From contig JBEKFI010000039.1 of the NCBI GenBank assembly GCA_050013395.1, positions 1 to 28,123 on the forward strand: 28,123 bases of DNA. Reading direction: 5' to 3'. Each line of letters opens with the position of its first letter. Position 1 is the first letter of the stretch. The notes beneath the pieces are model-generated. The model was not told the DNA's origin. It worked only from the letters and a program-made list of their open reading frames with translations, and searched no databases. The translations under genes were made by a program, and so were the position numbers. Positions 14,886 through 24,360 of the stretch are shown here, in pieces. This stretch comes from JBEKZD01 sp050013395. Lineage in GTDB: Bacteria; Verrucomicrobiota; Verrucomicrobiia; Palsa-1439.

Positions 14886-15743
14886 ATGCCGGTACCATTT
14901 CATGTGAACCTGAAGAACCAAGTGGCGGTTGTCACCGGCGGCGGCGGCATCCTGTGCAGCGTGATGGCCAAGGCGTTGGCCGAGTGCGGGGCCAAGGTCG
15001 CCATCCTGGATCTCAGGCCGGAGATGGCGCAGAAAGCCGCCGATGAAATCAACAAGGCTGGCGGCGTGGCGCGCGCGTTTGCGTGCAACGTGCTCGAAAA
15101 ACCGAGCATCGAGCAAGCCCATGAGCAGATCAAGAAAGCATTTGGGCCGGTGGACATTCTGATCAACGGCGCCGGCGGTAATCATCCCAAGGGCACAACC
15201 TCGAAGGAGCACCTCGTCCTGGAAGACATCACGCAGAAGAAAGAGGGCGTGGTGACGTTTTACGATCTGACGGTCGAGGGCATCCAATTCGTGTTCAGCC
15301 TGAACTTCCTCGGCACGTTTCTGGCGACGCAGGTGTTCACCAAGGACATGGTCCTGAAGAAACACGGTAACGTCATCAATATTTCCTCGATGAATGCTTT
15401 CAAACCCCTCACGAAGATCCCGGCGTACAGTGCGGCCAAGGCCAGCGTCAGTAATTTCACCCAGTGGTTGGCGGTGCACTTCTCGAAGGTCGGCGTGCGC
15501 GTCAACGCCATCGCTCCCGGCTTTTTCCTCACAGACCAGAACCGCAGCCTGCTGACGCAGCCCGATGGCTCGTTGACGGCGCGCGGCAACACGATCATCG
15601 GCCATACCCCGCAAGGTCACTTCGGGAAACCGGAAGATTTGCTCGGCACGCTGCTGTGGCTGCTCAGCGACGAGGCATCGGGGTTTGTGACCGGCCAGGT
15701 CATCCCGGTGGACGGCGGATTCAGCGCGTTCAGCGGCGTGTAG
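14886..15743 (+). CDS. SDR oxidoreductase, probable D-mannonate oxidoreductase (fructuronate reductase) type
   Basis: A 285-residue Rossmann protein. ATG 14886 has AAGGA 8 nt upstream. An upstream in-frame ATG (14802) adds a non-homologous 28 residues. NAD(P)-binding motif TGGGGIL at residues 17-23, Asp42 after beta-2, NGAGG at 94-98, catalytic Ser168, Tyr181 and Lys185 (NISSMNAF...AYSAAK). The long insert between NGAGG and the conserved Asn (NHPKGTTS...VEGIQFVFSLNF) is what I associate with SDR-type mannonate oxidoreductases such as Bacillus UxuB. The reaction would be fructuronate to or from mannonate in hexuronate catabolism. The neighbouring KDG-kinase-like and KDPG aldolase genes support that. 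Other sugar-acid SDRs remain possible. Confidence 0.8.
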   Translation: MPVPFHVNLKNQVAVVTGGGGILCSVMAKALAECGAKVAILDLRPEMAQKAADEINKAGGVARAFACNVLEKPSIEQAHEQIKKAFGPVDILINGAGGNHPKGTTSKEHLVLEDITQKKEGVVTFYDLTVEGIQFVFSLNFLGTFLATQVFTKDMVLKKHGNVINISSMNAFKPLTKIPAYSAAKASVSNFTQWLAVHFSKVGVRVNAIAPGFFLTDQNRSLLTQPDGSLTARGNTIIGHTPQGHFGKPEDLLGTLLWLLSDEASGFVTGQVIPVDGGFSAFSGV

Positions 15744-15836
15744 CGGAACCACCCGGCCAACTTTCGCGGAGAAGAAACTGCCGGCGTACACATTACAGGA
15801 CTACCGGAAGTGAAGCCGAACAACCGTACGGTGGCA

Positions 15837-15905
15837 GGTAGGGCGCGCCCGCCGGGCGCGCCGCTGGTTGCCGATTGGCGGACGGCTCGGCGAGCCGTCC
15901 CTACC
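15837..15905. repeat. Palindromic family C element between SDR and HAD genes
   Basis: A 69-bp element with GGTAGGG at one end and CCCTACC at the other. It contains GGGCGCGCCCGCCGGGCGCGCC and GGACGGCTCGGCGAGCCGTCC palindromes. It could fold in RNA, but lacks a T-run. Confidence 0.85.
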
Positions 15906-15961
15906 AACGACGGTTGTGTTACGCCGTGTTGGAACAGAAACAAGACATACACGGAGAGTTG

Positions 15962-16846
15962 ATGGACTACGTTGCACAACTAAAGGCGCTACCGAAGCAG
16001 CACGATTTTTTCATCGGCATTGACAGCGACGGCTGCGTGTTCGACACGATGGAGATCAAACAGAAAGAATGCTTCTGCCCGGCGGTCATCAAGCATTTCG
16101 GCCTGCAGGCGGCCAGCAAGTACGCGCGGGAGGTCTGGGAGTTTGTGAACCTCTACTCGCGCGACCGGGGCTGCAACCGGTTCGTCGCCGTACAGAAAGC
16201 GCTGAAGTTGATCGGCGAACGCGACGTGTTCGCCGAGCGCGGACTGAAGGTCACCAACATCCCGGCGCTGGATGCGTGGCTCAAGGGGGAATCGAAACTG
16301 GGCAATCCGACGCTCGAAGCCAAGGTCAAAGCGACCAACGACCCGGCGCTGACAAAACTCCTCGCTTGGAGCAAGGAAGTGAACAAACGCATTGAGGACA
16401 TGGTGTACGGCGTCCCGCCGTTCCCGTGGGTCCGACAATCGTTGGAGAAGATCCGCCCCAAAGCCGACGCGATCTGCGTGAGCCAGACGCCCGTCGAGGC
16501 CTTGGAGCGCGAGTGGGAAGAACATAAGATCAACCATCTCGTCAATTTCATTGCCGGCCAGGAAGCCGGTACAAAGACCGAGCACATCAAGTACGCCACA
16601 GGCGGCCGGTACGCCTCCGGGAAGGTGCTGATGATCGGCGACGCCCACGGCGACCTCAAAGCCGCCAAGAGCAACAACGCGCTGTTTTTCGCCATCGTCC
16701 CCGGCAGAGAAGAACTCTCGTGGAAACGGTTTTACGAGGAGGGCACTGAGAAGTTTTTTAATGGCACGTTCGCCGGCGCCTACCAGCAGGAACTACTCAA
16801 GGAATTCGACGCCGCCCTGCCCGAAAAAGCGCCATGGCAGAAGTAA
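15962..16846 (+). CDS. HAD-superfamily hydrolase (phosphatase-like)
   Basis: A 294-residue protein from ATG 15962, preceded by GGAGAG at 15953-15958. The frame extends to 15875 over a palindromic repeat, so that extension is rejected. Motif I is GIDSDGCVFDTM (nucleophile Asp21, acid/base Asp23). A long helical cap follows. Motif II is probably the CVSQTP region, and motifs III/IV the KVLMIGDAHGDLKAAK region near residue 225. It most likely hydrolyses a small phosphate ester in the cytoplasm. Its place between a mannonate-type SDR and gnd suggests a sugar-acid or sugar phosphate, but the substrate cannot be read from sequence. Confidence 0.78.
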   Translation: MDYVAQLKALPKQHDFFIGIDSDGCVFDTMEIKQKECFCPAVIKHFGLQAASKYAREVWEFVNLYSRDRGCNRFVAVQKALKLIGERDVFAERGLKVTNIPALDAWLKGESKLGNPTLEAKVKATNDPALTKLLAWSKEVNKRIEDMVYGVPPFPWVRQSLEKIRPKADAICVSQTPVEALEREWEEHKINHLVNFIAGQEAGTKTEHIKYATGGRYASGKVLMIGDAHGDLKAAKSNNALFFAIVPGREELSWKRFYEEGTEKFFNGTFAGAYQQELLKEFDAALPEKAPWQK

Positions 16847-16857
16847 CGGAAAGCATT

Positions 16858-16884
16858 GAACAAAAGGTAACGAAGCTAACGCAG
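16858..16884. repeat. Nonanucleotide array, left side of the GxxExxY gene
   Basis: Three 9-bp units (GAACAAAAG, GTAACGAAG, CTAACGCAG). The array ends one base before the GxxExxY start codon. Its reverse complement resembles the array at 17304-17330. Confidence 0.88.
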
Positions 16885-16885
16885 G

Positions 16886-17352
16886 ATGCATCCGAATTTC
16901 CGACGGGCCGATAAGTGGAGCAAAAAGGTCATTGGCGCGGCGATTGAAGTGCACCGCCAGAAGGGACCCGGCCTGCTCGAATCCATCTACGAGAAGTGTC
17001 TGATGCGGGAATTGGAGTTGCAGGATATACCGGCGAAGAACCAGCTTGTCGTGCCCGTTGAATACAAAGGGCTGGTCTTTGACGAGCGACTGAAATTGGA
17101 TGTGTACGTGGACGGTTGTTTGATGATTGAATTGAAAGCAGTCGAGAAGATACTGCCCATCCACAAAGCGCAACTGATGAGTTACATGAAATTACTGAAC
17201 GCTCCCATCGGTTTGCTCGTCAACTTCCATGAACTGAAACTCACGGACGGCGTCCACCGTCTTATCCTCCCTGGGGCAAATCGCGATTATCCTTTCTTCT
17301 CTTCTTCGTTATCTTTGTTACCTTCTGTTCAAAACCAACCAAGGAAACAACC

Positions 17353-17356
<4 letters not shown>
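16886..17356 (+). CDS. GxxExxY family protein
   Basis: A 156-residue protein. KVIGAAIEVHRQKGPGLLESIYEKCLMRELELQ holds the name-giving G-x-x-E-x-x-Y (GLLESIY). Then come the PVEYKGLVFDERLKLDVYVDG and LIELKAVEKILPIHKAQLMSYMKLL blocks, a nuclease-like D...E.K arrangement (DVYVDG, ELKA). These proteins are widespread in Verrucomicrobiota and Planctomycetota; their function is unknown and may relate to DNA or RNA. The last ~20 residues are encoded by the right-hand nonamer array (SSSLSLLPSVQNQ), so the true C-terminus may be repeat-derived. The stop overlaps the gnd start (ATGA, 17353-17356). Inverted nonamer arrays on both sides suggest a mobile cassette. Confidence 0.85.
17304..17330. repeat. 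Nonanucleotide array, right side of the GxxExxY gene (inverted)
   Basis: Three 9-bp units (CTTCGTTAT, CTTTGTTAC, CTTCTGTTC), the inverted counterpart of 16858-16884. It lies inside the 3' end of the GxxExxY frame and just before the gnd ribosome binding site. Confidence 0.88.
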
Positions 17357-18810
<1,454 letters not shown>

Positions 18811-18827
18811 CGACAAAAACGACACTT

Positions 18828-18906
18828 GAACAAAAGGTAACTCCGTAAACGACACGCGAGCAGGCAAAGGTAACGAAGTCTTTGTTTACTTCGTTGGCTT
18901 CTGTTT
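18828..18906. repeat. Inverted nonanucleotide pair with no gene inside
   Basis: Left units GAACAAAAG, GTAACTCCG, TAAACGACA (18828-18854) and GCAAAG-GTAACGAAG (18865-18878). Right units CTTTGTTTA, CTTCGTTGG, CTTCTGTTT (18880-18906) in the opposite sense. The unit family and orientation match the pair that encloses the GxxExxY gene, but only ~10 bp separate the halves here. Confidence 0.85.
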
Positions 18907-18932
18907 AACCAGTCGTGTCGGCTGTTGATCCG

Positions 18933-19002
18933 AGTAGCGCGGGCGTCCCGCCCGTGTCGTGTGGCATCGCCAAATAGCAACGGGCGGGACGCCAGCGCTA
19001 CT
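18933..19002. repeat. Palindromic family B element
   Basis: A 23-bp inverted repeat (AGTAGCGCGGGCG... against ...CGCCAGCGCTACT, one mismatch) with a ~24-nt spacer. Related single arms occur near 11892 and 12031. The remaining stretch, 19003-19145, holds short palindromic pieces and no gene. Confidence 0.88.
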
Positions 19003-19145
19003 GTGACAGGACTTGTTGTGGTGGCAGTATCGCAATGTGCCCCCTGAGCCTTGGTCGCCGGCGTGTCCGGCGTAGCCTCGGCGAAGACGGAAGACGCGAC
19101 GGAGGAGGCTTGTCGATAGGCTGCTGACTGACTACACTGCGCGGC

Positions 19146-19283
19146 ATGGCAAAAGAGAAGCCAGTCGCGAATCCTTTGAGGCCAGCCAATCGCCTGCTGC
19201 GTGGCGACAACCTGAAATGGGTGCGCGACACGAAGGTCTTCCCTGACGCCGACTTTGTCTCTGTGCGGAATATCCCGCGTTAG
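19146..19283 (+). pseudogene. 5' fragment of a DNA methyltransferase-like gene
   Basis: A 45-codon frame starts MAKEKPVANPLRP and continues NRLLRGDNLKWVRDTKVFPD. This resembles the start of type III/site-specific adenine DNA methyltransferases (NRLxxGDNLxxLR...FPDASVDLVYLDPPF). It then diverges (FVSVRNIPR) and stops before any DPPF/Y catalytic motif. It is best read as a truncated remnant, unlikely to be functional. The match is short, so the family call is tentative. Confidence 0.45.
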
Positions 19284-19330
19284 GACAAAGTGAGTTTGTG
19301 CTATGAACACCGTTCGGCAAGGAAACAAGA

Positions 19331-19960
19331 ATGAAGGAAATCACACAGCTTGACCAGAGCACGTGGCTTAAAGGTAAACGCTGCTTCACCTTGCAGGACG
19401 ATGGAGTTCTTCGCGTCTCCCATACCGAAGCTGGTCGGCATCAGGAGTTCTCGGTCGAGGTGGTGCAATTGAATCCCGAGCCAATCCGCGACAAACGCAA
19501 AGCTACCTCAATGATCGTTGGGATGGCGGTTTTCGGACTTCTCGCTGGAGGTCTCATCTTCGCTTCCCTCGGCCCCGGCCACTCTCACGGGGCAGAGCTT
19601 CCCGGCCTGGCGGTTGCAGCGTTCTTCCTTCTGCCGTTCCTGTTGTGCTTGTACCAGTATCTCAAGCAAAGCTACGATGTTCTTGTATTTCAGAGCCCAT
19701 ATACGGGTGGTCGGATTGCATTTCTCAACAACGTTCCGTCGGAAGAAACGTTTGCTGGATTCATTAACCGTCTTCGTTCAGAAATCAGAACGCATCGAGA
19801 CAAACTTCCATCGCTTCCAAAATCCCTTTCCCAAGAGCTTGAAGCCCTCGCGAAGCTTCGGGAGAACGGGGCCTTGAGTGAAGCGGAGTTCACCACCGCA
19901 AAACAGAATCTTATCAACTCTGCCAAGGCTGCAGGGGGCATCGGATTTGGAAACAGATAA
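19331..19960 (+). CDS. Membrane protein with C-terminal SHOCT-like domain
   Basis: A 209-residue protein. AAGGAA lies 6 nt before the ATG. The first ~55 residues are soluble (MKEITQLDQSTWLKGKRCF...). Two membrane helices follow (MIVGMAVFGLLAGGLIFASL and LAVAAFFLLPFLLCLYQYL). The C-terminal SLSQELEALAKLRENGALSEAEFTTAKQNLI is a SHOCT motif, a short helical hairpin seen at protein ends and linked to oligomerisation. The function is unknown; it is not an obvious part of the sugar-acid pathway. A stem-loop follows at 19981-20009. Confidence 0.75.
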   Translation: MKEITQLDQSTWLKGKRCFTLQDDGVLRVSHTEAGRHQEFSVEVVQLNPEPIRDKRKATSMIVGMAVFGLLAGGLIFASLGPGHSHGAELPGLAVAAFFLLPFLLCLYQYLKQSYDVLVFQSPYTGGRIAFLNNVPSEETFAGFINRLRSEIRTHRDKLPSLPKSLSQELEALAKLRENGALSEAEFTTAKQNLINSAKAAGGIGFGNR

Positions 19961-19980
19961 GTTGACGAGCAATTCGATGA

Positions 19981-20009
19981 GCCGAACGCGGGCTTGCGCC
20001 CGCGTCGGC
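19981..20009 (+). terminator. Stem-loop after the SHOCT gene
   Basis: GCCGAACGCGGGC / TTGC / GCCCGCGTCGGC forms a ~12-bp stem with one bulged A, 21 bp after the stop codon. No clear T-run follows (TATCTCTATC), so it is a weak intrinsic terminator at best or a palindromic repeat. Confidence 0.4.
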
Positions 20010-20093
20010 TATCTCTATCGTTCGGCCCCGATTGAATCGGTCGCTCAAAAAAATGAATACACGTCAGATACGAATTAGCGAAAGGAGCATCAG

Positions 20094-21173
20094 ATGAAAA
20101 TTGAACTGAGGAAGAATTGTCGGTATGCGCTGGTCGTGCCCTCGAGTATGGGGATTCGGATTACGCCCCCCAATGGGCAGCCGGTGCACTGCGCCGGATC
20201 GTTGATCATGCAGGCCACCAGCGCGGAGACGAACGTGGCGAGCGTGGCGTCGTTTCTGGGTCTGCCGGTCAAGGTCCTCACGACGTTCGTCAAGGGGAGT
20301 CCGATCGCGCAGTTTATCAAGGACAACCTCAAGAGCCGCAACATCGACTACGAAGGCGTCGAGGTTCCGCAGGGCGGCCCCTGGGGCTATCGGCATCAGT
20401 TCAATATCGCCGACAGCGGTTACGGGTCGCGCGGACCCCGCGTGTGGAACGATCGCGCGGGCGAAGTGGGCCGGACGCTGAACGTGAAGGATTTCGATCT
20501 GGACCGGATCTTCGGCAAGGAAGGCGTTCAGATCCTCCACATGTCGGGTCTGATCGGCGCGCTGTCGCCCGAAACGGGGACGTTCTGCCTCGAACTCGCG
20601 CGGGCGGCGAAGAAACACGGAACAAGGATTTCGTTCGACCTGAACTACCGCGCGTCGTTCTGGAAGAACCGCGAGAAGGAACTCGCCGCCATCTTCGCCG
20701 AGATCGCGAGCGTGTCGGACATTCTGGTCGGCAACGAGGAAGACTTCCAGCTTTGCCTCGGCGTCGAAGGTCCCGAAGCGGGCGGCAAGGGCCTCAAGTC
20801 AAAGATTGACGGCTTCAAGGGGATGATCCAACGCGTGAAGAAAGCGTATCCGAACGCTTCGACGTTCGCCACGACGCTTCGCGAAGTCGTCGATACGAAC
20901 CACCACTTGTGGGGCGCGATCATGGCGGCGGGCGACGACTGGCACATCGTCGAGCCGCGCGACATCACGGTCCTGGACCGCATCGGCGGCGGCGACGGGT
21001 TCGTCGGCGGCATGCTCTACGCGATCCTCAAGGGATGGGAACCCGAGAAGTGGGTCCAGTTCGGATGGGCGAGCGGCGCGCTGGCGACGACGCTTCTGAC
21101 CGACTATGCGCAGCCCGCGGACGAAGATCAGATTTGGAGCATCTGGAAGGGCAACGCGCGAGTGCAACGGTAA
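20094..21173 (+). CDS. PfkB-family sugar kinase, probable 2-keto-3-deoxygluconate kinase
   Basis: A 359-residue ribokinase-fold protein. AAAGGAG (20081-20087) sits 6 nt before the ATG. TSAETNVASVASFLGLPVKVLTTF is the N-terminal substrate region, RISFDLNYRASFWKN and DILVGNEEDFQLCLG are typical of KdgK-like kinases, and VLDRIGGGDGFVGGMLYAIL contains the GxGD anion hole and catalytic Asp (near residue 300). It would phosphorylate 2-keto-3-deoxygluconate with ATP to give KDPG, the substrate of the aldolase at 12082-12741. Substrate assignment rests on the family pattern and the neighbourhood. Other ketose kinases remain possible. Confidence 0.8.
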   Translation: MKIELRKNCRYALVVPSSMGIRITPPNGQPVHCAGSLIMQATSAETNVASVASFLGLPVKVLTTFVKGSPIAQFIKDNLKSRNIDYEGVEVPQGGPWGYRHQFNIADSGYGSRGPRVWNDRAGEVGRTLNVKDFDLDRIFGKEGVQILHMSGLIGALSPETGTFCLELARAAKKHGTRISFDLNYRASFWKNREKELAAIFAEIASVSDILVGNEEDFQLCLGVEGPEAGGKGLKSKIDGFKGMIQRVKKAYPNASTFATTLREVVDTNHHLWGAIMAAGDDWHIVEPRDITVLDRIGGGDGFVGGMLYAILKGWEPEKWVQFGWASGALATTLLTDYAQPADEDQIWSIWKGNARVQR

Positions 21174-21201
21174 GAGAGCAACTCGGTGGGGATCGGTTGG
21201 C

Positions 21202-21241
21202 TGGAGTACTGGAGTCTTGGAGTGCTGGAGAGCTGTAGTGC
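21202..21241. repeat. Octanucleotide tandem array, 5 units
   Basis: Five consecutive 8-bp units (TGGAGTAC, TGGAGTCT, TGGAGTGC, TGGAGAGC, TGTAGTGC) downstream of the kinase gene. A GTCATTCCGAGC...GAGGAATCTC sequence follows at ~21249-21277. No gene is seen between 21174 and 21420. Confidence 0.85.
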
Positions 21242-21420
21242 CGAAAGCTGTCATTCCGAGCTTGTCGAGGAATCTCTAGACTTCGTCGCCCTATCTGCGA
21301 TTGACGGGGATGTTCCGCAATCCTATCCTCCAGCCGTGAGCCAGACCGTTTCGCCGGCATGTTCCGCGCGAACGAGTATGGCCGAATACTAATGTTCGGC
21401 TGCAATCGATTTAAGACCGC

Positions 21421-21828
21421 ATGGCGGGGCGTAAGATATGGGTGTTATTGATATTGCTGGGCATCGTCCTGGGCGTTTTCTTATTGTCGTTGCCGGCGGT
21501 GCGCATTATAAAATTGCGTGGAGACGTGCCGCATTGTGAGGCTGTGTGCCTGTCGCTGAGCAATTCATTACAGGCAGCACAAGCAAATGGAGACTGGAAT
21601 CGGTTGCAGTGGTATTACGCTTTTCGGGAGGTCGAGGTAGAAGACGCGGAGGCCTGGCGTTTGGCATCTCGCAAGGTCGATGCTGAGTTGGCGAGCCTAT
21701 CCAACTCACTCCGTCTTGCTACCGATCGTCTTGCTAGGCGCAAAGCCGAGCTTGCGGTGATGGAGCACACCAATGAGAATCAAGCCGAACCATCCGCTCC
21801 AGCGAACGGGGCTTCGCCCCGTCGCTGA
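21421..21828 (+). CDS. Small membrane-anchored coiled-coil protein, function unknown
   Basis: A 135-residue frame. One N-terminal membrane helix (KIWVLLILLGIVLGVFLLSLPAV) is followed by a soluble segment with heptad-like Leu/Ala spacing (ASLSNSLRLATDRLARRKAELAVM), suggesting a short coiled coil. I do not recognise a family. The final residues (ANGASPRR) are encoded by a GAACGGGGCTTCGCCCCGTC palindrome, so the 3' end may be repeat-derived. No strong ribosome binding site is visible. Base composition resembles coding DNA. Confidence 0.5.
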   Translation: MAGRKIWVLLILLGIVLGVFLLSLPAVRIIKLRGDVPHCEAVCLSLSNSLQAAQANGDWNRLQWYYAFREVEVEDAEAWRLASRKVDAELASLSNSLRLATDRLARRKAELAVMEHTNENQAEPSAPANGASPRR

Positions 21829-21952
21829 GCCTGCTCGTTGAGGCGCTCCCGTTTCTGGTTCTCTCCAGCGGCGTAAAGCGCAGTTGGTCGGCCTAGGCGG
21901 GATGCGCGGGGTGATGCGGCGGTGCGATTCAAACCATTGACCAAGCGGTCGC

Positions 21953-22036
21953 CACCTCACCTGTATCCTCTTCCCCGCAAGCGGCGGAGAGGAACGATCC
22001 GTCTCCCCGCAATGCGGGGAGAGGGGCTTGGGTGAG
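21953..22036. repeat. CTCACC...GGTGAG inverted repeat with CCCCGC/GCGGGG pieces
   Basis: CACCTCACC at one end and GGGTGAGG at the other enclose TCTTCCCCGCAAGCGGCGGAG and TCTCCCCGCAATGCGGGGAGA palindromes. A related sequence lies at 24214-24280. No gene is seen from 21829 to 22137. Confidence 0.7.
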
Positions 22037-22137
22037 GCGCAGCTCAACACTTTGACCCGGCGCGGCGGACTGGATTCTTGAGGAGCGCTACGCGATCGTG
22101 TATGGTTGGCTGAAACGGAAAGCCGGAGAGACGAATC

Positions 22138-23433
22138 ATGGCAACATATTTTGGGCGCGGCGGGGTAAATGACAACATCACCACCCCTGAGAAGCGCGAG
22201 GCGTTGGCGCAGGCCCTGAAGGTCATTGGCCGGCCCCTGCGCAAGGTGTTGGTGCTCCCACCGGACCATACGCGGCTGAACTCCGATGCGGGGGAACTCA
22301 CACGGCTGCTTTACGAGATGCTGACGCCGAAGGTCGAGGTGGACATCATGCCGGCGCTCGGCACGCATACGCCCATGTCCGCCGAAAAGCTGCGAATGAT
22401 GTTCGGCGAGAGCATTCCACTGGACAGATTCAAGGTGCACGATTGGCGGAAGGGCATACGGCACGTGGGCAACGTGCCCGGCAAGCTGCTGCGCGAGTGG
22501 TCGGAAGGGCGCGTGGATTACGACGTGCAGGTCGAGGTCAGCGATCGGTTGTTTGCCGGATACGACCTGATTCTATCCGTTGGACAACTCGTCCCGCACG
22601 AGGTGGTCGGTATCGCCAATTACACCAAGAACATTCTGACCGGCACGGGTGGCGCGGACACGATCAACAAATCACATTTCCTCGGCGCGGCCTACGGCAT
22701 GGAGCGGATGATGGGCCGCATCGACACGCCCGTCCGCCGACTGTTCAACTACGCCGCCGAAAAGTTTCTGCACCATCTGCCGATTGTTTACGTGCTCACC
22801 GTCATGGAGAAGAACAAGGCCGGTAGCGGGATGATCATGCGCGGTCTCTACGTCGGCGATGACATGGAGACGTTTACGATTGGCGCGCGGCTCTCGCAGA
22901 AGGTGAACTTGGACCTGCTCGACAAGCCGTTGCAGAAGGTGCTCGTCTATCTCGATCCGCACGAATTCAAAAGCACCTGGCTCGGCAACAAGGCGATCTA
23001 CCGCACCCGGATGGCGATGGCCGACGGTGGCGAACTCATCATCCTTGCCCCCGGCCTGAAGGAGTTCGGCGAAGACCCCGAGATCGACCGGCTCATCCGC
23101 AAGTACGGTTACCGGGGCACACCGGCCACGTTGGCGGCGGTCAAAGCCAACGCGGAGCTGCAGAACAATCTCGGCGCGGCAGCGCATCTCATTCACGGCT
23201 CGAGTGAAGGCCGGTTCCGCATCACCTACTGTCCGGGCCGCGACCTCAGCGCGGATGCTATTCGGTCGGTGGGCTTCGAATCCGGCAATCTCGACGCGAT
23301 GATCAAGCGCTACCAGCCGGACAAGCTCAAGGACGGTTACGACCGCCTTCCCGACGGCGAGGAGATCTTCTACATCAGTAATCCCGCCCTCGGCCTCTGG
23401 GCACTCAGAGGTCAGTTCGAGCCAGCAGCGTAA
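22138..23433 (+). CDS. LarA-family nickel-pincer racemase/epimerase, substrate unassigned
   Basis: A 431-residue DUF2088/LarA homologue with GGAGAG 7 nt before the ATG. Residues match the Lactobacillus LarA active site in order and spacing: Asp43-His-Thr-Arg46 (LarA D72/R75), His77 in LGTHTP (H108), and His154, Lys164 and His180. The last three are 10 and 16 residues apart, exactly as H174-K184-H200. Lys164 would carry the nickel-pincer nucleotide, so the cell must also have LarB/LarC/LarE, which are not in this window. The family includes lactate, malate, phenyllactate and 2-hydroxyglutarate racemases and gluconate 2-epimerase. The sugar-acid neighbours make an aldonate C2-epimerase attractive, but this is inference. 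Confidence 0.85.
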   Translation: MATYFGRGGVNDNITTPEKREALAQALKVIGRPLRKVLVLPPDHTRLNSDAGELTRLLYEMLTPKVEVDIMPALGTHTPMSAEKLRMMFGESIPLDRFKVHDWRKGIRHVGNVPGKLLREWSEGRVDYDVQVEVSDRLFAGYDLILSVGQLVPHEVVGIANYTKNILTGTGGADTINKSHFLGAAYGMERMMGRIDTPVRRLFNYAAEKFLHHLPIVYVLTVMEKNKAGSGMIMRGLYVGDDMETFTIGARLSQKVNLDLLDKPLQKVLVYLDPHEFKSTWLGNKAIYRTRMAMADGGELIILAPGLKEFGEDPEIDRLIRKYGYRGTPATLAAVKANAELQNNLGAAAHLIHGSSEGRFRITYCPGRDLSADAIRSVGFESGNLDAMIKRYQPDKLKDGYDRLPDGEEIFYISNPALGLWALRGQFEPAA

Positions 23434-23503
23434 CAGCAGTCTGCGGCTTGCGCCGATGGCAAAGGCAACTTCCTTAGGCAGGTCAAGGAGATTTATCTTC
23501 TAT

Positions 23504-23637
23504 CTAGTGCTCTGTCACGGTTGATTTGGCAGGCGTATGGTAGGGGCAGACCGCCGGGCTGCCCATCACCACACTGCGGCGCGCCCGGCGGTCGCGCTCT
23601 ACCACGGCACATCTAATGAGGCGTGACAGAGCACTAG
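23504..23637. mobile_element. MITE-like element with perfect 16-bp terminal inverted repeats
   Basis: CTAGTGCTCTGTCACG (23504-23519) is the exact reverse complement of 23622-23637. Nested inside is a second imperfect inverted repeat, TGGTAGGGGCAGACCGCCGG... against ...GGCGGTCGCGCTCTACCA, of palindromic family C. The 134-bp element carries no gene. No transposase or clear target duplication is seen. It lies between the LarA-like gene and tRNA-Ser. Confidence 0.8.
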
Positions 23638-23676
23638 CCCATGCACGTGGGTCGGTGCGTGCGTAAGCCAATTCAT

Positions 23677-23705
23677 TTGACCGGTCGTCAAAACGCCCTT
23701 ATAAA
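23677..23705 (+). promoter_or_regulatory. sigma-70-type promoter of tRNA-Ser
   Basis: TTGACC (23677-23682) and TATAAA (23700-23705) are separated by exactly 17 bp. The -10 box ends 18 bp before the first base of the tRNA. Confidence 0.75.
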
Positions 23706-23723
23706 TCTTGGGTGCACTGCTGT

Positions 23724-23818
23724 GGAGAGGTGGCCGAGTGGTTGAAGGCGGCGGTTTGCTAAACCGCTATACGGGAATTAAGCCTGTATCGAGGGTTCGA
23801 ATCCCTCCCTCTCCGCCA
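23724..23818 (+). tRNA. tRNA-Ser (anticodon GCT)
   Basis: A 95-nt class II tRNA with encoded CCA. Acceptor stem GGAGAGG pairs with CCTCTCC, then discriminator G. D arm TGGCCGAGTGGTTGAAGGC, anticodon arm GCGGT-TTGCTAA-ACCGC with anticodon GCT, a long variable arm (TATACGGG...CCTGTAT) as expected for serine, and T arm GAGGGTTCGAATCCCTC. It reads AGC and AGU codons. A promoter lies just upstream. Confidence 0.96.
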
Positions 23819-23910
23819 TCCGCCTACGTTCCGCGCGGCGGAACTACGGCGCGATGCCGCGCCGAAGCGAAAGCGGAGGCGGGCAAAGTGAATTGATCCT
23901 ACGTTGCCAG

Positions 23911-24045
23911 CTACGACTCGGACAGTCGTTTCGTCGGATCGACTGCCAGCCAACACGCCATCGCCAACAGATAACAGCCAGCCACCGTGATCAGCGGCAA
24001 GTCAGAACCGGCGCCATAGTCTGCGACTTCTCGGTTCGCCACTTC
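23911..24045 (-). pseudogene. C-terminal remnant, possibly of an MFS transporter
   Basis: An open stretch ends in TAG (23911-23913) and reads DLPLITVAGCYLLAMACWLA followed by VDPTKRLSES. A single helix followed by (I/V)DPTK/R near the stop is what I recall at the C-terminus of sugar-acid MFS transporters. Before it, EVANREVADYGAGSD and, beyond an in-frame TAA (24046-24048), LELAKRELGQLSPAEEKLF may belong to a different protein. The identification rests on about 30 residues and is weak. Confidence 0.35.
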
Positions 24046-24213
24046 TTAGAAGAGCTTTTCCTCCGCTGGAGAAAGTTGGCCGAGTTCTCGTTTGGCCAGT
24101 TCCAGCGGTTTTTATACACACTCAGCATTTGAGTCGGGCTTATTGCCGTTGGGCATGACCAGCCCGGATTATTCACGATGCGCTTGAAAGCTCGACAGTC
24201 TGTCACAGCTCGA

Positions 24214-24280
24214 ACCCTCACCCAGGCCCTCTCCCTTGGAAAGGGAGAGGGGAAATCTCCTCGCCCCGCGTGCGGGGAGA
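24214..24280. repeat. CCCTCACCC-type inverted repeat
   Basis: CTCTCCCTTGGAAAGGGAGAG and CCCCGCGTGCGGGG palindromes follow an ACCCTCACCCAGG start. It is the same type as 21953-22036, in opposite orientation. Confidence 0.75.
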
Positions 24281-24360
24281 AGTCAGACTAGAGGCTGGCA
24301 CGCAACGGGTTTCCCCGGCAAGAAATGGCTGGCTGCTTCAATAATCCCAAGGCGGGCGAC

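Noticed and set aside
14763..15791. A 342-codon open frame on the minus strand opposite the SDR gene
   Set aside because: It is a shadow of the SDR coding sequence, whose motifs are clear, and it extends over palindromic repeats.
23724..23818. Integration (att) site with a duplicated tRNA 3' end
   Set aside because: I looked for a second copy of the GGGTTCGAATCCC...CCGCCA end in the window and saw none. No integrase is present.
23854..24132. A 92-codon plus-strand frame after the tRNA
   Set aside because: No domain, no ribosome binding site, and it is antisense to the possible transporter remnant.
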